DNA from: Palsa-343 sp036269135
GTDB lineage: Bacteria; Acidobacteriota; Terriglobia; Terriglobales; Acidobacteriaceae
Length of the DNA: 64,000 nucleotides
Direction of reading: 5' to 3'
NCBI GenBank assembly: GCA_036269135.1
Contig: DATASQ010000052.1
Location: 62,001 to 126,000 of the forward strand
In this document: one piece after another, positions 16,643-24,415 of the stretch
Numbering within the stretch: the stretch's first letter is position 1
Layout: every line of letters starts with the position of its first letter
Translations under genes and position numbers: made by a program
Notes under the pieces: model-generated
Told to the model about the DNA's origin: nothing
The model's database searches: none
What the model saw: the letters and a program-made list of their open reading frames with translations, nothing else

Positions 16643-16860
16643 GCCTGAAGAACAAGATTCTGCGATGCCCGACATGCAGCACGGTGGTCACGGAGAAAGA
16701 TGAGAACTTCCCGTTCTGCACCGATCGGTGCCGGGTGATCGATTTGGGGAAGTGGGCGAGCGGGGCGTATCGGATTTCCTCGCCGGTACTCGATCCGGAG
16801 GTGCTGGAGGGATTGGGCGGCGAGGGGCAGCCGCGTGGAGAGCATGACCAGGATGACTGA
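16639..16860 (+). CDS. yacG: Zinc-binding DNA gyrase inhibitor YacG
   Basis: A 73-residue zinc protein that in E. coli binds and inhibits DNA gyrase. The zinc ligands are CPTC and FCTDRC, followed by the signature VIDLGKWASGAYRI. The GTG start overlaps the rimO stop, which excludes the longer upstream frame. It overlaps the start of pgpA. The C-terminal tail is short and acidic. Confidence 0.88.
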   Translation: MSLKNKILRCPTCSTVVTEKDENFPFCTDRCRVIDLGKWASGAYRISSPVLDPEVLEGLGGEGQPRGEHDQDD

Positions 16861-17383
16861 ACTGCCTCCGCCGGGCGTGCGCATTCGACCTGAGGGCGCT
16901 CCGGCGCCGGTAGCCCGCACGCGCTGGGCATGGACGGTGGGGACGTTCTTCGGGGTCGGGCATCTGAAGCCGGGACCGGGGACCTGGGCTTCCGTGGCGG
17001 CGACGGCGATTTGGTACTTCGGGCTCAAGGCGGCGCATCTCAATGGCTGGACGGCTTCTGTTCTGACGCTGGCGGGCGCAATTGCTGTGACCTGGGTGGG
17101 GATTCCCGCGGCCACTGTGGTCGAACGGGAGAGCGGCGGCACGGATCCCGGATTTGTCGTGATCGACGAGGTCGCTGGACAATGGATTGCGCTGACGGTG
17201 GCTCTCGTGGAACCAGGCCATGCGCTGCTGGCGCTGCTTCTGTTCCGGTTGTTCGATATCACGAAGCCCTGGCCGGCGCGGCGGCTGGAGCGGCTGCGGG
17301 GCGGGTGGGGCATCATGCTGGACGATGTGGCGGCCGGTATCTACGCCCTGCTGGTGATGCTGGTGGTGCAGGTTTGGTGGTAA
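16844..17383 (+). CDS. pgpA: Phosphatidylglycerophosphatase A
   Basis: PgpA removes phosphate from phosphatidylglycerol phosphate at the inner membrane. The product of about 179 residues has GVGHLKPGPGTWASVAAT, the acidic motif VVIDEVAGQWIAL and RLFDITKPWPARRLE with GGWGIMLDDVAAGIYA, which together define the family, plus four hydrophobic segments. The start is unsure: ATG 16844 has GGAG upstream, while GTG 16835 and ATG 16853 are in frame. It overlaps yacG and precedes an NHL-type protein. Confidence 0.92.
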   Translation: MTRMTELPPPGVRIRPEGAPAPVARTRWAWTVGTFFGVGHLKPGPGTWASVAATAIWYFGLKAAHLNGWTASVLTLAGAIAVTWVGIPAATVVERESGGTDPGFVVIDEVAGQWIALTVALVEPGHALLALLLFRLFDITKPWPARRLERLRGGWGIMLDDVAAGIYALLVMLVVQVWW

Positions 17384-17394
17384 GTAAGGGTGAG

Positions 17395-18471
17395 ATGGTG
17401 CGTATTCTCAAATCCGAATCCAGCACGGCGCCCCGCATCGATGCGGTGTCGCCGGGAGCGGCCATGCCGGGAGGCGACCTGGAGATCCGGGGAGCCAATC
17501 TGGGCGCGGTGCCGACGTCGCGTGAAGAAGCGGGAACGATTGGAGGGCCTGAGTTCCGCCGGCCGGTGGCTATGCTGGGCGACCTGGCGGCGCCGGTCCT
17601 GTTGAGCCGCGGAGCACGCCTGACGCTGCGCGTGCCCGAAGAGGCGGAGTCGGGCCGGCTGCGCATCCTGCAGAACGGGGCGCAGAGCAATGCGGTGGAA
17701 GTGCGCGTGGCGAGCCTGGTTGCAACCGGGGCGCACATGGTGGCCAGTCCGGTGATGGACCGGGAGGGGAATATTTATGCCACGTTTTCCGGGCAGCGTG
17801 GGCAGGAGACGCCGGTGTCGGTGTTCCGCATCGAGCGCGAAGGGGAGATGCGCCCCTTCGTGAGCGGGATCATGAACGCGACGGGGATGGCCCTCGACGA
17901 GGACGACAATCTGTATGTCTCGTCGCGGCATGAGGGCAAGGTTTACCGGGTCGCGAAGGACGGCGCTTCCAATGTGTATGCGGAAGGAATGGGCGTGGCG
18001 ACCGGCCTGGCGTTCGATACGGAGCGGAATCTTTACGTAGGGGACCGGAGCGGAACCATCTTTAAGATTGCGCCGGACCGGCAGATTTTTGTCTTTGCGA
18101 CCCTGGAGCCGAGCGTGGCCGCCTACCATATGGCCTTCGGCCCTGATGGAACGCTGTATGTGACCGGTCCGACGACTTCGAGCTACGACGCCGTGTATGC
18201 CATCAATCGCGACGGCGACATCGGGGTTCTGCATCGCGGACTGGGGCGGCCGCAGGGCATTGCCCTGGATATCGCGGGGAACGTGTATGTGGCGGCCTCA
18301 CTGCGGGGGCGGCGGGGTGTGGTTTGCGTCACGCCGCAGGGCGAGGCATCGCTCTCGGTGTCCGGGAACGGAATCGTCGGGTTCGCGTTCGTTCCCGACG
18401 GCGCGGCGCTGCTGGCGACGAGCACTTCGATCTACCATCTGGCCCTGGGTGTGGAAGGCTGGCGGCTTTGA
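17395..18471 (+). CDS. Cytoplasmic IPT/TIG plus NHL-repeat beta-propeller protein
   Basis: The 358-residue product has an N-terminal IPT/TIG-like sandwich (PRIDAVSPGAAMPGGDLEIR, about residues 14-105) and a six-bladed propeller of SMP-30/NHL type from about residue 110, with repeated GxxxDxxxNLYV strands (ATGMALDEDDNLYVSS, ATGLAFDTERNLYVGD, PQGIALDIAGNVYVAA). No signal peptide is evident, which is unusual for TIG-NHL proteins. Function is unknown; ligand or metal binding, or a lactonase-like reaction, is possible. It sits 11 bases after pgpA and 49 bases before cinA. Confidence 0.7.
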   Translation: MVRILKSESSTAPRIDAVSPGAAMPGGDLEIRGANLGAVPTSREEAGTIGGPEFRRPVAMLGDLAAPVLLSRGARLTLRVPEEAESGRLRILQNGAQSNAVEVRVASLVATGAHMVASPVMDREGNIYATFSGQRGQETPVSVFRIEREGEMRPFVSGIMNATGMALDEDDNLYVSSRHEGKVYRVAKDGASNVYAEGMGVATGLAFDTERNLYVGDRSGTIFKIAPDRQIFVFATLEPSVAAYHMAFGPDGTLYVTGPTTSSYDAVYAINRDGDIGVLHRGLGRPQGIALDIAGNVYVAASLRGRRGVVCVTPQGEASLSVSGNGIVGFAFVPDGAALLATSTSIYHLALGVEGWRL

Positions 18472-18520
18472 TGGCCGCCGGAACGGCAGTTCACTTTGTG
18501 GCGAGAGCTCGCGGGGGCCG

Positions 18521-19765
18521 ATGAACGCGGAGATTATCGCGGTTGGCTCGGAGATGCTCACGCCCTTCCGCCAGGACACCAATTCTCTTTACCTGACCGA
18601 GAAGCTCAACGAACTGGGCGTCGAGGTCTCGTTCAAGACGATCGTGGGCGACCGCCGAAAGCATTTGGTCGATGCGGTGCGGCATGCGCTGGAGCGGGTG
18701 GACATTCTCCTGGTCTCGGGGGGCCTGGGGCCGACTGAGGACGATCTCACGCGGGAAGCCGTAGCCGAAGCGCTGGGCGTGCGGGTGAAGCGGGATGCGG
18801 ATCTGATCGCGCATCTGTATGCGCGGGCGGCCTCGCGGCGGGCCACCATCACGCGCAATAACGAGAAACAGGCGGATGTGATCGAGGGAGCGACCATTCT
18901 GCCGAACAAGCTGGGATCGGCGCCGGGGCAATGGCTGGATACCGTGGTCGGGGCGCATCGCAAGCTGGCGATGCTGCTGCCGGGTCCTCCGCACGAGCTG
19001 AAGCCAATGTTTGACGATCAGTGCCTGCCGCGACTGAAGGAGATTTTGCCGCCGCGGTTTCTGGCGACGCGCGTACTGAAGGCGGCGATGATCGGAGAGT
19101 CAGCCGCGGATGCGCGGATCGCGCCGATCTACACGCAGTACAAGGATGTGGAGACCACGATTCTGGCGCACCTGGGGGACATCGAGCTGCGGATGAGCTG
19201 CACGAAGCCGATTGCCGATCGGGCCCAGGCGCGGGTGGACGAGCTGGCCGGGCGCATTGAAGAGGAGCTGGAGGATTTTGTCTACTCGTCGCAGGGCGAG
19301 AGGCTGGAGCAGATCGTTCTCTATTACCTGGAGATGCGGGGAGCGTCGCTCGCCGTGGCTGAGAGCTGTACCGGCGGGATGGTGGCCGAACGGCTGACGA
19401 GCGTGAGCGGGAGTTCGCGGTCGTTTGTGGGCGGCGCGGTGGTGTACAGCAATCGGCTGAAGACGGAGCTGGCCGGAGTGGACCCGCAGATGATTGCGCG
19501 GCACGGTGCGGTGAGCCGGGAAGTAGCGGTGGCTCTGGCGGACGGCATTCGGGAGCGCTCTGGTGCAACGCTGGGCCTCGGAATCACAGGGATTGCGGGT
19601 CCCGCGGGCGGATCGGAAGAGAAGCCGGTGGGGCTGGTCCATATCGCAGTCAGCGATGCGGATGGAACGGACTGGGTGGAGAAGCGGTTTCCCGGGGATC
19701 GCGCGGCGATTCGTTTCTACGCCAGCCAGCAGGGACTGGATCTGGTGCGGCGTCGGCTTTCGTGA
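18521..19765 (+). CDS. cinA: CinA-like nicotinamide-nucleotide amidase / ADP-ribose pyrophosphatase
   Basis: CinA salvages pyridine nucleotides: the N-domain (COG1058, about 1-170) acts on ADP-ribose-type molecules and the C-domain deamidates NMN. The 414 residues include MNAEIIAVGSEMLTPFRQDT, LLVSGGLGPTEDDLTREAVA, LPNKLGSAPGQW, LLPGPPHELKPMF and a C-domain with AVAESCTGGMVAERL and GLGITGIAGPAGG. It is full length. Its end is followed by a heptad repeat array and blaI. Confidence 0.95.
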   Translation: MNAEIIAVGSEMLTPFRQDTNSLYLTEKLNELGVEVSFKTIVGDRRKHLVDAVRHALERVDILLVSGGLGPTEDDLTREAVAEALGVRVKRDADLIAHLYARAASRRATITRNNEKQADVIEGATILPNKLGSAPGQWLDTVVGAHRKLAMLLPGPPHELKPMFDDQCLPRLKEILPPRFLATRVLKAAMIGESAADARIAPIYTQYKDVETTILAHLGDIELRMSCTKPIADRAQARVDELAGRIEEELEDFVYSSQGERLEQIVLYYLEMRGASLAVAESCTGGMVAERLTSVSGSSRSFVGGAVVYSNRLKTELAGVDPQMIARHGAVSREVAVALADGIRERSGATLGLGITGIAGPAGGSEEKPVGLVHIAVSDADGTDWVEKRFPGDRAAIRFYASQQGLDLVRRRLS

Positions 19766-19779
19766 GAAGAGCACTGGAA

Positions 19780-19807
19780 GCCAGTAGCCAGTAGCCAGTA
19801 GCCGGTA
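19780..19807. repeat. Heptad array 1: four units of GCC(A/G)GTA
   Basis: Three identical GCCAGTA units and one GCCGGTA lie in the space between cinA and blaI, 63 bases before the blaI operator. It has the same 7-bp period as six other intergenic arrays in the window. Confidence 0.85.
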
Positions 19808-19869
19808 GGCCGGAATCCTCAATCTTCAAAAAATCTGTGCTTACCCTCTTGCCGGTTGCATCGTCTTAT

Positions 19870-19888
19870 GTGTTACAGTGGGTAACAC
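19870..19888. promoter_or_regulatory. BlaI-type operator dyad before blaI
   Basis: A perfect 7-5-7 inverted repeat, GTGTTAC-AGTGG-GTAACAC, ends one base before the blaI ATG. BlaI/MecI repressors bind short palindromes with TACA/TGTA-like halves in their own promoters, so this is the natural candidate for autoregulation of the blaI-M56 pair. Confidence 0.7.
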
Positions 19889-19889
19889 T

Positions 19890-20297
19890 ATGGCGCGTAA
19901 CAGAGAACCGAAACATGATCCCGCGGAGCTGGGGGCTTTGGAGCGAGAGCTGCTCGGCATCGTCTGGCGGCGGAGCGCGGCCACGGCCGACGAGGTCCGT
20001 GAGGAACTGGGCCGGCCGCTGAAGGATTCGACGATCCGCACGGTGTTGCGTCGCCTTGAAGAGAAGGGCTACCTCACGCATTCCATCGACAATCGAACGT
20101 TTGTCTACCGGCCGGCGGAATCTCCGCAGAAAGTCGCGGGGCGCGCGGTGCAGCGCATCGTGGACTGGTTCTGCGCGGGCTCGGTGGAAGAACTGCTGGT
20201 AGGGATGGTGGATTCCAAAGTGATCAGCCGCGGCGAGCTGGAGCGCCTGGCGCGCCGGATCGCGGCCGCGAAACAGCAGGAGGGAGGAAAAGCATGA
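19890..20297 (+). CDS. blaI: BlaI/MecI-family transcriptional repressor
   Basis: A winged-helix repressor of the type cleaved when its partner membrane protease is activated. The 135 residues have ALERELLGIVWRRSAATADE, the recognition helix region KDSTIRTVLRRLEEKGYLTH and a C-terminal dimerisation helix set (VDWFCAGSVEELLVGMV). ATG 19890 is preferred although no ribosome site precedes it; GTG 19878 lies inside the operator. It overlaps the M56 gene by ATGA, so sensor and repressor are co-translated. Confidence 0.92.
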   Translation: MARNREPKHDPAELGALERELLGIVWRRSAATADEVREELGRPLKDSTIRTVLRRLEEKGYLTHSIDNRTFVYRPAESPQKVAGRAVQRIVDWFCAGSVEELLVGMVDSKVISRGELERLARRIAAAKQQEGGKA

Positions 20298-22522
20298 CAG
20301 CCATGATGATCGAAGCAGCCGTGCGGGGACTGCTCCTGGCGATTGTGGTGGGGGCCGGACTGCGTGTGCTGCGGGTAACGAATGTGCCCGCACGCAAGGC
20401 GGCGTGGAGTCTGGTCCTGGTGGCGTCGCTGGCGATGCCATTCCTGATGCGCTGGCCGGCGATGACCGGGTGGGCGCAGGGGTTTGGATGGGTAGTGCCG
20501 GTGCATCGGATTGGCGCACAGAGTGTGGCGACGCAGAAGGGGATCGCGCGGGAACCGGCCGAGCTCCCGGCAGTGAGGACAAGCCACGCAGACGGTTTGC
20601 CAGCCGGGAAGTCCCACCTTTCTGCAAAGCGGAAAATGATGGAGCCGACATCCGGTACCGCGGTGCCAGCAGCGCTGCACGAAGTTGCGACCGAGGGTGC
20701 TGCCTCTGCAGTGCCCATTGCGATTGAGATCGCGGTTCCACCCGTTTCACGGGAATGGCCGCCGGTTGAGCGGCTGATCGTGTGGGTGTATCTCGCGGTG
20801 AGCGGGGCGCTGCTGCTGCGGCTGATGTGGGGACTGGGCGCGGCGGTGTGGCTGTGGGCCAGGGCCGAGGAAATTTCTCCGCTGGATGTGCCTGAGGAGA
20901 ATGTGCGGGTGAGTGCGACAATTCCGTCTCCGGTGACGATTGGCAGCGGAATTGTGCTCCCCGGCAATTACCGGGCATGGAGCCGGGCGAAGCTGCGGGT
21001 GGTGTTGGCCCATGAGCGGTCGCACGTGCGGCAAATGGATTTTTATCTGCAGCTGCTGGCGGGAATCTACGCGGCGCTATTTTGGTTTAGCCCGCTGGGA
21101 TGGTGGCTGAAGCGGGCGCTGGCTCATCTGGGCGAGGCGATCAGCGATCGGGCGGGAGTGGAAGCAGCAGCCAGCCGGTCCCACTATGCCGGCGTGCTGC
21201 TGGAGTTTGTGGCGACTACGGGGCGCGCGCTGCCGGGTGTGGCGATGGCGCGGAAGGGCAACCTGTCACGGAGGGTGGAGCAATTGCTGAACGAAGAGCT
21301 GTTCCGGAGAGCCTTCGCCGAGGGGCGTCGGCGCGCCGTGGTTTCGCTGCTGCTGGTGCCGGCGACGCTGTTTGCGGTGACGGCGCTGGTGCGGGTGCCG
21401 CGTGTTGCGGCTCAGACGGAGACCGCTCCAGGGACCGCAGCCCTGCAGGCCGCGGCGCCGCTTGTGCAGGACCCTGGCGCCGGCCGGCGGGTCGTGGGGC
21501 AGTCGAATCCGCCGGAAAGCCGGGTGACAACGATGACCCCGGAGACGGTGCAGAGTCCGGCGACGCCCCCGCCGCCGCAGGCCGCTCCCGCACCGGCGCC
21601 GGCGGCGCAACCCGGTGCGCCGGAAGCAGCGCCTGCGCTCGAACCCAGGGCTCCTGAACATGCCGATGGGCCGATGACGCTGGATGTTGGGCCGATGCCG
21701 GAAGTGATAATCCCGAAGATGCCGAGGATGAAGATCTTCATGCCCCGGACCGAGATATTGGACGACGAGATGCCTCAATTGATGGCTCTCGGCAAGTTGG
21801 GGAGCGAGTTCAGCCTGGTGGGGCCGGGGGACAGCTTCTACCTGGCGCCGAACGGCGGAAGCCACGGGTACGCATACTACTTCTCGTCGAACAACGGGGA
21901 TTCGTGGGCCATTGTTACGGGCACGAACTTCTCGATGGGAAGCGGAAAGGATAAGCGGCAGCTGGACCTGGCGCAGCGCATGGCGAAGGGACCCTTCCTG
22001 TGGTTCAGCCATGACGGCAAGTCGTACATCGTGGATGATGCGGCGGTGGTGGCGCGCATCCAGTCGCTGTACGCGCCGATGCGGGATCTGGGGCGCCAGC
22101 AGGAGGCGCTCGGGGTTCAGCAGGGGGTGATCGGAAGGATGCAGGGAGAGTTGGCGCGCCGGCAACGGACCGAGGCCAGCGTGCGGATTCCGGACCTCTC
22201 AAAAGAAATGGCGGATGCGGAGGCGGCGCTCAACAGCCTGAAGTCGGAACAGGGACAGATGCTGAGCCAGCAAAAGCTGGCGGAGATGCAGTCCAAACTG
22301 GCTGAGATGGAGGCGAAGCTGGGATCGCTGGAGGCGCGCTCCGCGGTGCAGAGCAATTTTGGAGAGAGGATGCGCGCATTGGGCGAGCAGCAAAGAGACA
22401 TGGGGGAACAGCAGCGGCAACTGGGCGAGCAGCAACGAAAGCTGGCGACCCAGACGCAGGAACAGGTGCAGAGCATCATCCAGGAATGCCTGCATAACGG
22501 GAAAGCCGCGCCGGTGAAATAG
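20294..22522 (+). CDS. M56 (BlaR1-like) membrane metalloprotease with coiled-coil sensor region
   Basis: Partner of the upstream BlaI. The 742 residues begin with membrane helices (about 7-25, 38-52, 162-185), then the zinc motif HERSH (H240, E241, H244) with downstream GEAISDRAG (about 280-287), and a further helix. After a Pro/Ala-rich linker (about 415-455) comes an extracytoplasmic domain (YFSSNNGDSWAIVTGTNF, PFLWFSHDGKSYIVDD) and a long coiled coil (about 590-735) built of repeats such as LGEQQRDMGEQQRQLGEQQ. The penicillin-binding sensor of BlaR1 is missing. When triggered, it would cleave BlaI; the stimulus is unknown. Confidence 0.85.
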   Translation: MTAMMIEAAVRGLLLAIVVGAGLRVLRVTNVPARKAAWSLVLVASLAMPFLMRWPAMTGWAQGFGWVVPVHRIGAQSVATQKGIAREPAELPAVRTSHADGLPAGKSHLSAKRKMMEPTSGTAVPAALHEVATEGAASAVPIAIEIAVPPVSREWPPVERLIVWVYLAVSGALLLRLMWGLGAAVWLWARAEEISPLDVPEENVRVSATIPSPVTIGSGIVLPGNYRAWSRAKLRVVLAHERSHVRQMDFYLQLLAGIYAALFWFSPLGWWLKRALAHLGEAISDRAGVEAAASRSHYAGVLLEFVATTGRALPGVAMARKGNLSRRVEQLLNEELFRRAFAEGRRRAVVSLLLVPATLFAVTALVRVPRVAAQTETAPGTAALQAAAPLVQDPGAGRRVVGQSNPPESRVTTMTPETVQSPATPPPPQAAPAPAPAAQPGAPEAAPALEPRAPEHADGPMTLDVGPMPEVIIPKMPRMKIFMPRTEILDDEMPQLMALGKLGSEFSLVGPGDSFYLAPNGGSHGYAYYFSSNNGDSWAIVTGTNFSMGSGKDKRQLDLAQRMAKGPFLWFSHDGKSYIVDDAAVVARIQSLYAPMRDLGRQQEALGVQQGVIGRMQGELARRQRTEASVRIPDLSKEMADAEAALNSLKSEQGQMLSQQKLAEMQSKLAEMEAKLGSLEARSAVQSNFGERMRALGEQQRDMGEQQRQLGEQQRKLATQTQEQVQSIIQECLHNGKAAPVK

Positions 22523-22622
22523 GACTGGGCCTGTTCGACTCAGGCTCCCGTGATGCATACGGTTCCGGGCGCGGTGACGGGCCAATCCCGGCAGCGGCTC
22601 AACTGGTAGACTCGTAAGCGCG

Positions 22623-23267
22623 ATGCCCGTGACATTCTATGTTGCTGCCGCGCTGGTGGCGTATCTGCTCGGCTCTATACCCTTTGGATATCTGTTGGTG
22701 CGTTTCTTCCGCAAGGAAGACATTCGGCAAAAGGGAAGCGGCAATATCGGCGCGACCAACGTGATCCGCTCCGGAGCGAAAGGGCTCGGGGCCGTTACGT
22801 TTTTGCTGGATGTTCTGAAGGGTGCCTGTGCGGTTCTTTTGTGTGGAGCGGTGGCCTCTCGATGGGGACTCGCGCCGGTCGTGCGCGGGAATGCGGTCGG
22901 CATCGCTGCGCTCTGCGCGATTTTGGGACACATCTACACCGTCTGGCTGGGCTTCAAAGGCGGCAAGGGCGTCGCCACCGCCTTTGGCGTGTTTCTGGCG
23001 CTGGCGCCCTGGGCGGCGCTCGCGGGGCTGGGTGTTTTCGTGGTGGTCTTCGGCCTCTCTCGGTACGTTTCGCTGGGATCCATCCTGGCCGCGGTGGCTT
23101 TCCCGATTTTCGCGCTGCTGCTGCCGCACGCCGAGCGCACCGCGTGGGAGATCACTGTGCTGTTTCTGGTTCCGCTGATTGTGATCGTGAAACATCACGC
23201 GAACATTGCGCGGCTGCTGCATGGCCGGGAATATCGCTTTGGCGGGACGAGGACCGACGCCGTATGA
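22623..23267 (+). CDS. plsY: Acyl-phosphate glycerol-3-phosphate acyltransferase PlsY
   Basis: PlsY makes lysophosphatidic acid from acyl-phosphate and glycerol 3-phosphate in the inner membrane. The 214 residues have the three family motifs: GSIPFGYL, KGSGNIGATNVIR and GFKGGKGVATAFG, with five or more membrane helices. It overlaps gpsA by ATGA, so the enzyme and the supplier of its substrate glycerol 3-phosphate are co-expressed. TAGACT lies ten bases before the ATG with no clear ribosome site. Confidence 0.96.
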   Translation: MPVTFYVAAALVAYLLGSIPFGYLLVRFFRKEDIRQKGSGNIGATNVIRSGAKGLGAVTFLLDVLKGACAVLLCGAVASRWGLAPVVRGNAVGIAALCAILGHIYTVWLGFKGGKGVATAFGVFLALAPWAALAGLGVFVVVFGLSRYVSLGSILAAVAFPIFALLLPHAERTAWEITVLFLVPLIVIVKHHANIARLLHGREYRFGGTRTDAV

Positions 23268-24271
23268 GCCGCATTGCCGTGATGGGGAGCGGTGCCTGGG
23301 GCACGTCCATTGCCATCAGCCTGGCGCGCCGGGGCGGCCACGCGATCACGCTCTGGTCGTTTGAGAAGGACGTCGCCGCGATCATGCGGGAGCAGCGGGA
23401 GAACAAGCCGTTTCTGCCCGGCTTCCGGCTTCCCGAGTCGATTTCGATTGTCGAGGATCCGGCTGCGGCGCTCGCGTCGGCAGAGATCGTCGTCAGCGTA
23501 ACGCCTTCGCAGTTCGTGCGCTCCTCGTATAAGGCCTTCGCGCCGCACCTGCATGCCGGGCAACTGCTGGTGAGCGCCACCAAAGGCATTGAGGACGGAA
23601 CCTGCCTCCGCATGACACAGGTGATTGCTGAGGTGCTGCGGGCAGAGGGACTGGAGTTGCCGTGCGGCGTGTTGAGCGGTCCGTCGTTCGCTCAGGAGGT
23701 CGCGGCGGGAGCCCCGACGGCCGTTACGATCGCCTCCGCCGACAACGAGCTGGCCTCGCGGGTGCAGCGCGAGTTTTCCAGCGGTTCGCTGCGGCTGTAC
23801 ACCAACGATGACGTAGTGGGCGTCGAGCTGGGCGGATCGATTAAGAACGTCATTGCCATTGCCGCCGGGATTGTGGCGGGACTGGATCTCGGCCACAACA
23901 GCAACGCCGCGCTTATCACCCGCGGCATTGCGGAGATGACGCGGCTCGCGGTTGCGTGTGGCGGCCGGCGGGAAACGCTGGCGGGCCTTTCCGGCGTGGG
24001 CGATCTGGTGCTGACCTGTACGGGGTCGTTGTCGCGCAATCGCACGGTCGGCATGGGCCTCGGGCAGGGGAAGCCGATTGAGGAGATCCTGACCGGGCTG
24101 GGCGGCCACGTGGCCGAGGGCGTCCGCACCACATCGGCGGCGCTGGGTCTGGCGCGGCGGCACGGCGTGGAGATGCCGATCGCCGAGCAGATGAAGGCGA
24201 TTTTGATGGATGGCAAGTCTCCGCAGCAGGCCATTGAAGAGCTGATGCTGCGTCCCGGGCGCGACGAGTAG
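23264..24271 (+). CDS. gpsA: NAD(P)-dependent glycerol-3-phosphate dehydrogenase GpsA
   Basis: GpsA reduces dihydroxyacetone phosphate to glycerol 3-phosphate for phospholipid synthesis. The 335 residues have the Rossmann loop MGSGAWGTS, VSATKGIEDGT, LSGPSFAQEVAAG, the catalytic-Lys region ELGGSIKNVIAIAAG and LAGLSGVGDLVLTCTG with SRNR. The start overlaps the stop of plsY. It is full length and unremarkable. Confidence 0.97.
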   Translation: MSRIAVMGSGAWGTSIAISLARRGGHAITLWSFEKDVAAIMREQRENKPFLPGFRLPESISIVEDPAAALASAEIVVSVTPSQFVRSSYKAFAPHLHAGQLLVSATKGIEDGTCLRMTQVIAEVLRAEGLELPCGVLSGPSFAQEVAAGAPTAVTIASADNELASRVQREFSSGSLRLYTNDDVVGVELGGSIKNVIAIAAGIVAGLDLGHNSNAALITRGIAEMTRLAVACGGRRETLAGLSGVGDLVLTCTGSLSRNRTVGMGLGQGKPIEEILTGLGGHVAEGVRTTSAALGLARRHGVEMPIAEQMKAILMDGKSPQQAIEELMLRPGRDE

Positions 24272-24316
24272 CATTCCGCACTCCTTTTGGGGCAGAAAAT
24301 CGCTCTCACCTATTAC

Positions 24317-24415
24317 GGTGGTAAGTCCTTATTCCCTCTCAGATGGCCGGCTTACCACCTTCGGGGGAAGGTGGAGACGGGCCAATCTCCGTAGACTGAC
24401 GGAGAAAGGTGGGGA
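24317..24415 (+). promoter_or_regulatory. Structured leader with competing hairpins before the HD-GYP gene
   Basis: One CCACCTT segment (24355-24361) can pair with three alternatives. Pairing with GGTGGTAAG (24317-24325, using CTTACCACC 24351-24359) makes a 9-bp stem. Pairing with GAAGGTGG (24367-24374) makes an 8-bp stem with a GGGG loop. Pairing with AAGGTGG (24406-24412) would mask the ribosome site of the HD-GYP gene. A further stem, TCTCCGT (24386-24392) / ACGGAGA (24399-24405), ends just before that site. This is what a translational switch would look like. No known riboswitch class was recognised and the transcript start is not established. Confidence 0.45.
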
